This document shows positions 24,109 through 33,115 of a stretch of 64,000 nt of DNA, in pieces. Below the pieces are notes generated by a model. The model saw only the letters and a program-made list of their open reading frames with translations, was not told where the DNA came from and searched no databases. Source of the stretch: Prorocentrum cordatum. Its lineage: Eukaryota; Sar; Dinophyceae; Prorocentrales; Prorocentraceae. The position numbers were made by a program, and so were the translations under genes. The first letter of the stretch is position 1. Each line of letters starts with the position of its first letter. The stretch spans positions 354,557-418,556 of the forward strand of contig CAUYUJ010012780.1 in assembly GCA_963575745.1 (NCBI GenBank), written 5' to 3'.

Positions 24109-25760
24109 ATGACCTCCAAGCGTGAACTGAACATACAGAATGTTGTTGGGGAGATGCAGCACATGAGCAGCCAGACGCCCCCGTTGTTTCCTTGTTCGAG
24201 GGGGTATGCGCCATGGCGCAGCGGAGCGGCATCGATTGCATCAGGATTGGGAGGATTCATAGGAAATAAATGTTCGTGTGCATGGAAAAACAGGTATGAG
24301 GATGGGGTTGTCCCGAGCGATGTGCTAGATCTTATCTTAAACATATTCAGGAACGGTTTCAAGAACTCGGCCCTTCAAAATCCAGCGCGCATGGAATTGC
24401 AAACAGGTTCGGCGGAATATGGGAAGGTCAAAGCGTTCAACGATAAGGTAATGAAAGATTCTGCTGGCCAAATGCCCTTATATGAATGCGAATCTAAATT
24501 CGGAAGCTATACGTGTGGACATGCAAGCATGGGGTTGCGTTGCTTATATGCAGAAGTTCCCGCGCCGCAGAACCAGCCAGAACGATTCGACAGGATTTCG
24601 CCAGATGGGCTTATTTCGGTGAAGAGGTTGAGGGAAGCACAGCCCGACTACGCAAAGGCTTGCGATGAGGGCATTAAATGGAAGGTCTTCCGGTATGAAT
24701 GTGTCAAAGCGTTCGTTTGGATTTCAAACCTTGCCCAGGAAGCAGGCAATGCGGGACGACAGATCGCGCGCTGCGAAACCCGATTGAGCCCGAAGTTCAA
24801 GATCGCTTCCATTGCGAACCGGTTGGCTAACCAAGGAGGCAAGATCGACTGGCTGAAGTCGATTCAAGAGGCGACTCGCGCGGGTCCCCTCTTCCACGGG
24901 GAAATCGACGGATTGGTAACGCATGAAAGAGATGTCGGGAGGTCTGGGCGAGCGAATTTTCCTCAGCGACTTGCGGGAGTTCCTACGGCAATTAAATGCC
25001 CAGTGCGTGGTCACAGGCGCCACGGCGAAGAGCCTCGCCGAAGTGAAGATCAAAAGCGAGGGGGCTGCGGTGACATTTCAACTCGCATGCATGACAGCCA
25101 TGACGGCCGCGAGTGGCACGTACGCCAAGGACGGCCATCAGATGCTCTTAAGGCCAGGTGACGTGTCCGCACTGTCGGGTGACAAGAAGGCTACACTTGT
25201 TCTGCATGCGGATGGGTTCTTGCAGAGGGCGCGAGGGATCGCAAAACAAATGCGTTACGCCAGACACGCTCGCGCACGGTACCATCGTAGGGTTGACTGA
25301 TGTTCGCGTCGTGCACTTCGTATTCAACAAACCAGATGAACGATTGGGCAGCGCCAAAACGTTGCCAGATATTTGCGCCAGCTTCTGTACTGCGGTGGCA
25401 ACGCATGTGGGCAAATCAATGGAAAGCCCACGGGGGGTCAAGGCCGCCCCTGCAGAAGCGTCCAAAACGGCTACAAGCTCGGGTGTGAATGAGTATACTG
25501 CGACAGGCGCACGGTCCAACCAGGCAGATACGTTGTCGGAGGGAGGCTTCGTGTCGAAAGCAATGCTCTGCTTGGCGGAGGGTGACGACAGGGGCAGCGC
25601 GTTCGAGTTCGTTGGGGGTCGATGCGAAGGGCGTGAAGTTGATGGTCGGGAGTAAGACAGTGGTTGAGAGCATTGGCGAGATGCTAAGTGGGAAGTACGT
25701 CTTGAGCACGCCTACGGACAAGGCAGCATGCGTTCTCGTCGCAACCCGGCCTTCAATTGC
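24109..25760 (+). CDS. Unrecognised gene C, first part (three frame breaks)
   Basis: The ATG at 24109 starts MTSKRELNIQNVVGEMQHM. Ordinary soluble-protein composition continues to about 24920 (PDYAKACDEGIKWKVFRYEC, then NLAQEAGNAGRQIARCETRL). The reading moves to frame 2 near 24920 (MSGGLGERIFLSDLREFLRQ), to frame 3 near 25230 (GTIVGLTDVRVVHFVFNKPD), and to frame 1 near 25607 (VDAKGVKLMVGSKTVVESIG). The last break lies in a GGGGG run; removing one G restores the frame. No segment of 50 or more bases is skipped at these points, so they look like single-base indels rather than introns. No domain is recognised. The pyrimidine-rich intron that follows links it to the next segment. Confidence 0.6.
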
Positions 25761-25950
25761 TTTGACAACATATCTCTCTCGCTGTGTATACATATATACC
25801 CGTCCTCTATTTCATGTGTCTCTCCATCTCTCTACATATCTCATCCTGCCCATCTCTGTCTCGTTCCCCCGCTCGCTCTCTGTCGATTCTTCCCCGCTCT
25901 ATGTACTATTAACCATCCATTCACTCATCCAGTGCTATGCCTCTCGCACG

Positions 25951-25982
<32 letters not shown>

Positions 25983-25993
25983 ATCCTTCCCAG
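25761..25993 (+). other. Candidate intron with poly-C polypyrimidine tract
   Basis: Pyrimidine-rich DNA (CTCTCTC, then a C run of about 32 at 25951-25982) ends in CATCCTTCCCAG before GAAACAATCG. The sequence after the AG continues as sensible protein (ETIEQFADHGPMMSVG). The 5' boundary near 25760 is uncertain. Confidence 0.5.
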
Positions 25994-26619
25994 GAAACAA
26001 TCGAACAGTTTGCTGACCACGGCCCCATGATGAGCGTCGGCTGACAGCGGCCCATAGAGGAGGCGAGAATCAGAGTCGCCTTGGACGACATGCACGCCCA
26101 GCATTCAGATTGTTTGAGAGGCATCACTGGCGTACCATCGCCTGTTCCGTATCGGTCTATCACTACCACGCGCGCATTCAAAGCAGGGGTGATAGTGCTT
26201 GACCCACTCACTGCGAGCATCGTCATGAAGATACCCAACGAAGACTCGCCAAACGGGAGCGCGTTTGTGAAGTCATACAAGGACCTCAAAGGCACCATTT
26301 TCAACATCGCGTTGCTCCCCACTGGTGGCATGAAGGTGCCCAAGGTGCAGGCGGATACGGGTGTGGGGGCCCGGCAAAAGCCCCTGGCCCCTGAATCATT
26401 CCGTTTTGGTTCGTGCAGGGGTCGGCCCCCAAACCCAATGCAAACATGAAGGTCGCGACCATGAAGTCCGATGTGATACCGTCTGTGTCTGCGCAGGCGC
26501 TGACCAACAAGAGCGACGTCGCGAAGGGGGACGCGCTGATCGCACCGCTGAAATCGCTTATGCCGAAGCGCAAGGCCGAGGATGCGCCTGCGCCCGCAGT
26601 GAAGAAGTCTGGGAAGTGA
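25994..26619 (+). CDS. Unrecognised gene C, second part
   Basis: Reads ETIEQFADHGPMMSVG, a TGA at 26042, then PIEEARIRVALDDMHAQHSD and FKAGVIVLDPLTASIVMKIP to about 26345. A second frame picks up at 26403 (IIPFWFVQGSAPKPNANMKV) and runs to the stop at 26619 with a basic tail (MPKRKAEDAPAPAVKKSGK). The switch near 26350-26400 may be a short intron ending at GTGCAG or an indel. The basic C-terminus could be a nuclear-localisation or nucleic-acid-binding tail; this is inference. Confidence 0.5.
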
Positions 26620-26815
26620 CGATGCATGCATACATCGTTGCAGTATGTGTAAACGCGCGCTCGATTGCAATATGGCCATGTGCAAATCGTCGCCCCATCC
26701 TCCCATGTCGGCAAACGCATTGCCATGAGTTGCCGCTCGCATACCACATGGAGGTCGGCAACCGTTGCCTTGTCTGCAGGCGTTTCCACTCGAGCTTTGA
26801 TTTGCAATCACGCCC

Positions 26816-27037
26816 GTGACTGTGCAAATGCGCGCTGCCATCGAGGGGGGTGCATTGAACGACCCATGGGCCCCCAGACAGATTATCCAAGCGGCTGGTT
26901 CGCTATTCTTGGAGCTGTCGAAGAGCGATCGCAAGCCTCAGAACTTCATCGGAGCCCCGAACCCCACAAAGTCAACCGCCCCCCTAGCGCACAACGCTTT
27001 CTTTGGTGGTCTGATGAAGATGAGGAACGCCCTGTGA
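26816..27037 (+). CDS. Unrecognised gene C, third part
   Basis: A 73-codon segment (MRAAIEGGALNDPWAPRQII, then SLFLELSKSDRKPQNFIGAP) ending at a TGA within GTGACGATGC. The same ten bases follow the stop region of the preceding segment at about 26616, so GTGACGATGC may be part of intron donors or of a short repeat. Likely an exon of the same gene. Confidence 0.4.
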   Translation: MTVQMRAAIEGGALNDPWAPRQIIQAAGSLFLELSKSDRKPQNFIGAPNPTKSTAPLAHNAFFGGLMKMRNAL

Positions 27038-27056
27038 CGATGCGATCTGGCAACGC

Positions 27057-27660
27057 ATGAACGACACCGACCCGTTGCTTCAGGACGATGCCGATAAGGC
27101 CTCGATCGTCAAGATCAATCGGGGTATACTCGATGCATCTCTGATGCCAGAGACCGTGACTGCATCGTTCCCAGCGGTGGAGTGCACGCACGGCGGCCAG
27201 CACTTGAAGCACGATGATATCACATTGACGTTTCTGTTCGAGTTAAAGGCGTGCAAAAAAAGGTCTCGATCGAGCGTGCGCCTGCTGCTATGGAGTACGT
27301 GCGCGTTGCAGCGGTGGCTGTAGCGATCGACGCGCATGACCGCGAGAAGCGAACCAGGTCCACGTCTGGCGTCACTGGCGTAGTTTGCGACAAGCGTCGC
27401 AAGACAGTGTTCTTGACGATACGTGGTACAGACGGCGTGCCGCAACGGGTGCAATCTAAAGTCGATGAGTGGGAACCAATCTACATCGCTCAAGCTGCAC
27501 ACAGTCTCCGGGGCAACATCACAGCTGCCACCGAGGGGAACGATACGGTCGACGACGATGGTGGCGACGGTTCGCCTGTAGACCAACCTGGCGAAGATTC
27601 GCCTGCGCGCGGCGTCGATTCAGAACGCGGCCGGGTGATCGCGACCCAGCGCGCGCTCGC
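27057..27660 (+). CDS. Unrecognised gene C, fourth part
   Basis: MNDTDPLLQDDADKASIVKI runs to about 27250 in one frame. The protein then moves to the frame of VQKKVSIERAPAAMEYVRVA, VVCDKRRKTVFLTIRGTDG and VDEWEPIYIAQAAHSLRGN, and ends in an acidic tail (NDTVDDDGGDGSPVDQPGED). The switch lies in the AAAAAA run at 27255. Composition degrades after about 27660. No domain is recognised. Confidence 0.45.
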
Positions 27661-27859
27661 TCGCTCACCGTCTGGCCCCCTTCTCCTCCTCATCCCTCTC
27701 CCGTTTGTTCTCTCTCGCTCCTCGAGCACCATGCCGAATCACTATCAGATTCTGGAGTGCCAGAACCACTCACCATCGCATCTGACTCAGAAGCGCCAGC
27801 GACCTTGCTCGCGACAACGCTCACGATGCTGTCGTCGTCACTCTTGTCACTGCGGGCGT

Positions 27860-28120
27860 CGTCGTAGGCGATGCCCTTGCCACAGTCGTAGGCGATGCCC
27901 TTGTCGCTGTCCTTGCCACCGTCGTAGGCGCCGCCCTAGCCACCGTCGTAGTCGCTGCCCCCACCGTCGTAGTAGCCCGTGTCGCTGTCCCACCGTCGCG
28001 GGTGCCGCCCTAGCCGCCGTCGTAGTAGCCCTTGCCGCCGTCGTAGTAGCCCTTGCCGCCGTCGCAGCCGCTGCCCTTGCCACCGTCATAGTTGCCGCCC
28101 TGCACACAATCCTTCTTGAT
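27860..28120 (-). repeat. Gly/Tyr-Asp coding repeats, degenerate extension
   Basis: Reverse-strand GGCTACTACGACGGCGGCAA-type units continue past the stop of the gene at 28121 in changing frames. They are the decayed tail of the Gly/Tyr-rich repeat. Confidence 0.6.
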
Positions 28121-28795
28121 TCACTCGATGTACTTCGTCTGCTGCCGCCGTAGCCCTTGATGGTCGCTGCCCCTGCCGCCGTCGTAGTAGCCCTTGCTGT
28201 CGTCGCTGTCGTAGTGGCCATTGCTGCCCTTGCCATAGTCGTAGTAGCCATCGCTGCCCTTGCCACCGTCGTAGTAGCCCTTGCCGCTGTCGTAGTAGCC
28301 GTCGTCGCTGCCCTTGCCGCCGTCGTAGTAGTCAATGTCGCTGCCCTTGCCGCCGTCGTAGTAGCCGTCGCCGCTGCCCTTGCCACCGCTGTAGTAGCCC
28401 GTGCTGCTGCCCTTGTGGCCGTTGCCGTCGTCACCGCCCTTGTGGCCGCTGCTCTCGCCACCGCTGTGGTAGTAGCCATCGCCGTTTGTAGCCCGTGTCG
28501 CGCATCTCTATCCTCAGCTTCTTCGCCTCGCGCTCTGCGTCGTCTGCGCGCTGGCACTGGCGCTTCAGCTCCTTATGGGGTACAAATTTTCCGTGCACAC
28601 GAACATGCATGTGCTATGGGCCCTCCCCATCCACCCCTTCTCATCCCCTCCGTTCCCCTTTTTCATTCCAAGCTCCTCGTTCAGCTCGGCGAACGCCGCC
28701 GAAATCGCTGACCTCGCGATGGCATCGAGGACCCCCTCGTCGAAGGCGGCGCCATCGCCGAGATGGTCCTCGAGGGACCCCGAGGCCCATGGCAT
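28121..28795 (-). CDS. Gly/Tyr/Asp-rich repeat protein, reverse copy
   Basis: The ATG at 28795 (MPWASGSLEDHLGDGAAFDE) leads into a helix (VLDAIARSAISAAFAELNEE). A break follows that could be an intron ending at ATAAG before GAGCTG (28571): the protein resumes as ELKRQCQRADDAEREAKKLR. After one further frame shift near 28480 come repeats of the type GYYDGGKGSD, and the end is QQTKYIE at a stop at 28121. The repeats and the QQ-x-KYIE ending match the forward copy at 29301-30401. The composition resembles disordered, sticky Gly/Tyr proteins; function is unknown. Confidence 0.5.
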
Positions 28796-28893
28796 GAACG
28801 GATATGGATGTCCCCCGATGGGCCCTGGGAAGGCCGCGAGGGGACGTGGCCCTGCAACGCATCGGAATTGAGCACAAACGGTGGTGAACCCCT

Positions 28894-28926
<33 letters not shown>

Positions 28927-29300
28927 GCGTCAGTCGTCGGCGTCCGTCGCCCGTCGCCCGTCGTCTGTCGTCGGCCGCCCATAGTGTTTCACTTCTGTGT
29001 TCGGGGGTGCATGCTGCTAATATAGCAACGCGCATGCGTTGCGGCGCGCCGCATGGGGTAGTTGCACGGCGCAGAATAAGGACAACGCACGCATGTTGCA
29101 CGCGATTGCATCGACCATCCTCAGCAGCCTCACCTCCATATCCTCACCCGCTGCTGCCTTTCAGGCCCAGGCGTTGGGCCTTCGCGCCAGCGCGGCGCTG
29201 CAGCGCACCGCGCGCAGCCCCACCAGCGCAACCAGCAGCGCACCACGCGCAGCAGCGCCCGCTCAACCAGCAGCGCACCACGCGCAGCAGCACCAGCGCC

Positions 29301-30401
29301 ATGGACGAGACGGCGGTGGCGCTCCTCCTGGACGCGGCGGGGGACCTCAACCGCCGCCGCCGCGGCGGCAGTGCTGCCGAGCCGCAGCCAACGCTGCGGC
29401 CGCCAGCGCCGCCGCCGCCGCTGCGGCCGAAGCCGAAGTTCGGGCCGCGGCAGCCTGCTGTGCCGCCTGAGGCAAAGCACTGCGGGCCGCGGCCGCCGAT
29501 GCCCGCCCCGCCGCCGATGCACGCGAGGCAGTGCACGGCGGACCAGCTGCTCGACCTGTTCGACATGGCGCCCGCGCTGAGCCCAAGCATGAACCAAATG
29601 CATGGCCTGCAGCACTTCGTTCAAGACGACGACGATTACGGCGACATGGGCTACTACGGCGGTGGCACGGGCAGCGCGCACGACGGCGGCAAGGACAGCG
29701 GCTACGACGGCGGCAAGGGCAGCGACGTGGGCTACTACAGCGGCGGCAGGGACAGCGCCGACGACGGCGGCAGGGGCAGCGGCACGGGCTACCACGACGG
29801 TGGCAAGGGCAGCGCCTATGACGGTGGCACGGGCAGCGGTGGCAAGGGCATCGGCATGGGCTACTACGGCGGCGCCTACGGCGGCGGCAAGGGCCGCGAC
29901 TACGACGGTGAGGAACCACAGCCGAAGAAGCGCCCACGCAAGCGCTATGGCTACTTCGGGCGCGAGGGCGGCGACTACAGCGGTGGCAAGGGCGATGACT
30001 ACTACCGCAGCGGCGGCAAGCACGACAGCCGCGGCTACTACGGCAAGCGTGGCCGCTCCTACGACAGCAGCCAGAACGTCGGCTACCACGACAGCGGCCA
30101 CGACGGCGACAAGGGCAGCGACCACAAGGGCTACTACGACGGTGGCAAGGGCAGCGGCCACAGGGGCTACTACGACGGCGGCAGGGGCAGCGGCTACAGG
30201 GGCGGCCACGACGACTACGTCCCGCGGCCGCGCGGCGGCAAGCACATTCGCCTCGCCAAGGCCGTGGCGGCGAAGGAGCTGGCCGAGGGTTTCGATGGCT
30301 ACGACCAGCAGCAGATGAAGTACATCGAGTGGAGCAAGAGGCTCCACGCGAATGTGTGGAGGGTGGCGCAGCGCGTGTGGCGCGATAGCAACCTGTCGTA
30401 A
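29301..30401 (+). CDS. Gly/Tyr/Asp-rich repeat protein, forward copy
   Basis: The ATG at 29301 (MDETAVALLLDAAGDLNRRR) opens an unbroken 366-residue protein. A proline-rich part comes first (APPPPLRPKPKFGPRQPAVP), then a short acidic hinge (QDDDDYGDMGYYGG). About 20 degenerate GYYDGGKGSG-type repeats fill residues 110-310, interrupted by a basic island (KKRPRKRYGYF) that may act as a nuclear signal. The C-terminal helix is conserved with the reverse copy (QQQMKYIEWSKRLHANVWRV). Such composition is typical of disordered RNA-binding or matrix proteins, but no folded domain is present. Repeat remnants continue beyond the stop. Confidence 0.6.
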   Translation: MDETAVALLLDAAGDLNRRRRGGSAAEPQPTLRPPAPPPPLRPKPKFGPRQPAVPPEAKHCGPRPPMPAPPPMHARQCTADQLLDLFDMAPALSPSMNQMHGLQHFVQDDDDYGDMGYYGGGTGSAHDGGKDSGYDGGKGSDVGYYSGGRDSADDGGRGSGTGYHDGGKGSAYDGGTGSGGKGIGMGYYGGAYGGGKGRDYDGEEPQPKKRPRKRYGYFGREGGDYSGGKGDDYYRSGGKHDSRGYYGKRGRSYDSSQNVGYHDSGHDGDKGSDHKGYYDGGKGSGHRGYYDGGRGSGYRGGHDDYVPRPRGGKHIRLAKAVAAKELAEGFDGYDQQQMKYIEWSKRLHANVWRVAQRVWRDSNLS

Positions 30402-30600
30402 GATGCTACCACAGCGGTGGCAAGGGCAGCGGCTACCACAACGGTGGCAAGGGCCGCGTCGGTGGCTACTACAGCTGTGGCAAGGACAGTTGCCACGGGC
30501 TGCCACGACGGCGGCAAGGGCTGCCACGACCATGGCGGCAAGGGCTGCCACGACCATGGCGGCGAAGGGCTGCCACGACGGCGCGACTGCCGCGACAGGT
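30402..30600 (+). repeat. Gly/His/Tyr coding-repeat remnants after the stop
   Basis: CTACCACAGCGGTGGCAAGG and GGCTGCCACGACxATGGCGG units continue the repeat of the upstream gene in other frames (YHSGGKGSGYHNGGKG, CHDHGGKGCHDHGG). Confidence 0.6.
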
Positions 30601-30710
30601 GGACACTCCTAATTCTAGGCTCACGCGCTGCCTCCCGATGTCTTCGCAATCGCGATTGTGAGAACATGCTATCCCCTCCTCTCCTTCTGAAGCGGTCAGA
30701 GGCTCAGCTG

Positions 30711-30932
30711 TCGAATATGAGTTTCTCATATTCGACAACGCTGTCGTATATGAGAAACTCATGTACGACAGCGTCGTCGTACATGAGTTTCTCAGATACG
30801 ACAGCGCTGTCGTACATGAGAAACTCATGCACGACAAACTCGGTGTGATAGTGTCTACGACAGCGCTGTCGTACATGAGTTTCTCATATACGACAGCGCT
30901 GTCGTATATGAGTTCTCATATACTACAGCGGG
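30711..30932. repeat. Alternating palindrome array, ~33-bp period
   Basis: Two short palindromes alternate: CGACAGCGCTGTCG (perfect) and TATGAGTTTCTCATA (hairpin with AAA/TTT loop). The hairpin flips orientation (GAGTTTCTC versus GAGAAACTC) between units. About six to seven units are present. The full unit CGACAGCGCTGTCG plus TACATGAGTTTCTCATATA is 33 bp. Confidence 0.85.
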
Positions 30933-32241
30933 GTGGTCGGATCTCAGTTTCCTGGGGGTGAGTTGTGGCGACGACGATTTGAGCGGTCCTGGATCATTCC
31001 AGGGGTGAAATTTCGGTCGAGGCGTTTGCCTTTGGGGTCGTTCGTGGTCAGTTGATAGTATACACATCTCGCCTCCTGTAGTTGACGTCTTGTCTAGAAT
31101 CCACAAATGTGCATCTGTCGTGGATAATTCAATTGTTATCGGCCCTGCGGCGCGCACGCAGATACACGCCGCCACAGGGGCCGCAAGCCGCAAAACAATA
31201 AAAGCGGTGCATCATCATGCTCGCAGTATCGCCCCCGCAGCCCGTCCTTCATCGCCCCCCCTTTGTTGCCCCCATCGCCCGTCCATCGTCGTCCTCCAGC
31301 GTTCGCTCATCGTCCGTCCATCGTCCTTCCCTCGTTGCTTCTATCTTCCGCCACTCGTTTCCCGTCGTCACCTCATCGCCCCATCATCAGTATCGCCATC
31401 GCCACCACCGCAATCTGTCTTCGTCGTCGCCGGTCACCACCGTCACCGCCACCGTCGCCGCCGTCGCCATCGTCACCAGCACTCCTCCACCGCCTCGTCC
31501 CATTCCCAGTGTTCAGTCGACAATATCATATATCCAGGTCCTCGTTCGCTCGAGCTCATGTGCCCCCCCGCCTCGTGTCATCTCGTTTTCTCGTCGTGGT
31601 GTGTCGCATTGCCCTCGTGGTCGCCGCCGCCGCCGCCGTCGCCGCCGCCGTCGCCGTTGCCGCCGCCCTCGTCGCCGTCGTCGTCGCCGTCGTCGTCGTC
31701 TTCGTCGCCGCCGTTGTCGTCGTCGTCGTCGTCGGCTGCGCCGTCGTGCGCCGACCCCCTCCAAAGCGGCGCCGTCCTGCGCGCGCCCCCTCCGCGGCCA
31801 GGGGGGCCGGGGCGCGACGACGGCGACGAGGGCAACGACGGTGACGACGGCGACGGCAACGAGTGGGAACATCAGATAACGATGGGGAGGAGAGCGCGGA
31901 CGGAAATGAGGTGTGGCACGGGAGGTGGTTCAACATTAGCGCAGAGAATGAGAGGACGGGTGGAGGGACGGCGATCAACGTTGATGCTGTGGAAGGATCT
32001 CCAGGATGGCATGCGACGAATGCCGCGGCGGGGAAGAGGGACGGAGTGCGATGATGAATATGATGGTGATGGCGACGAACGATGATGATGATGCCGATGC
32101 CGACGATGGCGACAGTGACGGGGATGATGATGATGATCCGAGGCGACGGCGAACCACGGCGCCGGCGCCGACGGCGGTGCGAATGTGAGAGGGGGATGAT
32201 GTGATCTTAGGTTGCGCGACTAAGTCGCAATATGCATCTCG
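30933..32241. other. Low-complexity CGTCGTC/CCGTCGC tract, no gene
   Basis: From about 31250 to 32150 the DNA is dominated by GTC/GCC trinucleotide mixtures and then GAT-rich runs. Frames on both strands are Pro/Ser/Arg low complexity. The first 300 bp (30933-31240) hold nothing recognisable. Confidence 0.6.
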
Positions 32242-32263
32242 GCCGTAGCCGTTGTGGTACACG
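32242..32263 (+). other. Possible DinoSL relic (moderate)
   Basis: GCCGTAGCCGTTGTGGTACACG matches the leader at 16 of 21 bases without a gap, including an intact CCGTAGCC. It lies upstream of the small ORF1-B leading segment. Confidence 0.4.
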
Positions 32264-32319
32264 AGGCGCGTCTCTCTCGCGCGAGGCGCCTGCGCGCCGT
32301 TGTGCACAGCATGCCTGCG

Positions 32320-32830
32320 ATGTCCGCCCAACTCAAGGCAATGCGGGCCCAACGCCGTCGCGAGGACAGGGCGGACTTCAACGCCGCGCTCACGGCCACC
32401 GTCAGGCACGTGAAATACGCTAAACCACAGGTGCAAAATAACGACAAGAAGGTTGGGCTCGTTATGTAGTCGTTATATTTAGTAGTGTTAGCTACTATAC
32501 TGACTTGCATTACGTTGCATGTATATGTGTGTTGATACACAAATGTACAAATCATATTGTATTGCGTTGCGGTGATCCGATTCGACACCCCAAGCGCTTC
32601 GCGTGTTACAGGGTTTGAATGTTTTCAAGTGTGGGTTGGCAGGGCCGTGTTCACGCCAGATCGCCCCCTCCCCGAAAGGTAAATGCGGCGTTCAAGAAGA
32701 TGGAGCGAGCCATGAAAAAAAGGCGGAGGCCGCCGAGGAGGTGTTCCCCATGGTTTTGCGGGAGGCAGAGGCGTGGAGGAATGTGCACACTCGTGCAACT
32801 GATCGCCTCGTTACAGTGGGTGGCCTCGCG
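32320..32830 (+). CDS. ORF1-B leading segments (uncertain exons)
   Basis: MSAQLKAMRAQRRREDRADF to HVKYAKPQVQNNDKKVGL ends at 32469. A second segment (VNAAFKKMERAMKK) follows an AG at about 32680, and its continuation (KAEAAEEVFPMVLREAEAWR) is reached by adding one A to the A7 run near 32714. Both are basic, helical and of ordinary composition. They are likely upstream exons or a separate small gene of copy B. Confidence 0.4.
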
Positions 32831-33115
32831 CGGGCGCGGGGCCGCAAGGCCCGCGGCGTCGCGGGGTGCGCTCTAGCAGCTTTGCGGGGTTAGCTGCAGG
32901 GTAGCGGGGTAGCTACTAGGGCAGCTCATGCGCGAAAGCGAATTCATCGTATCGCCTGTGGCGTTGCGCGCAAAAATGCAACGTCATGCGCATGTGGGGC
33001 TGCGCGCTAGTGGGGTCTATGGGGAGGCACCACGGCGGCGATCGAGCCTTTCGTAAGCATGTTGGCCCAAGGTGCGCGCGCGCAGGCCCATTGCACGCAT
33101 ACTGTTCTGGTTGCA

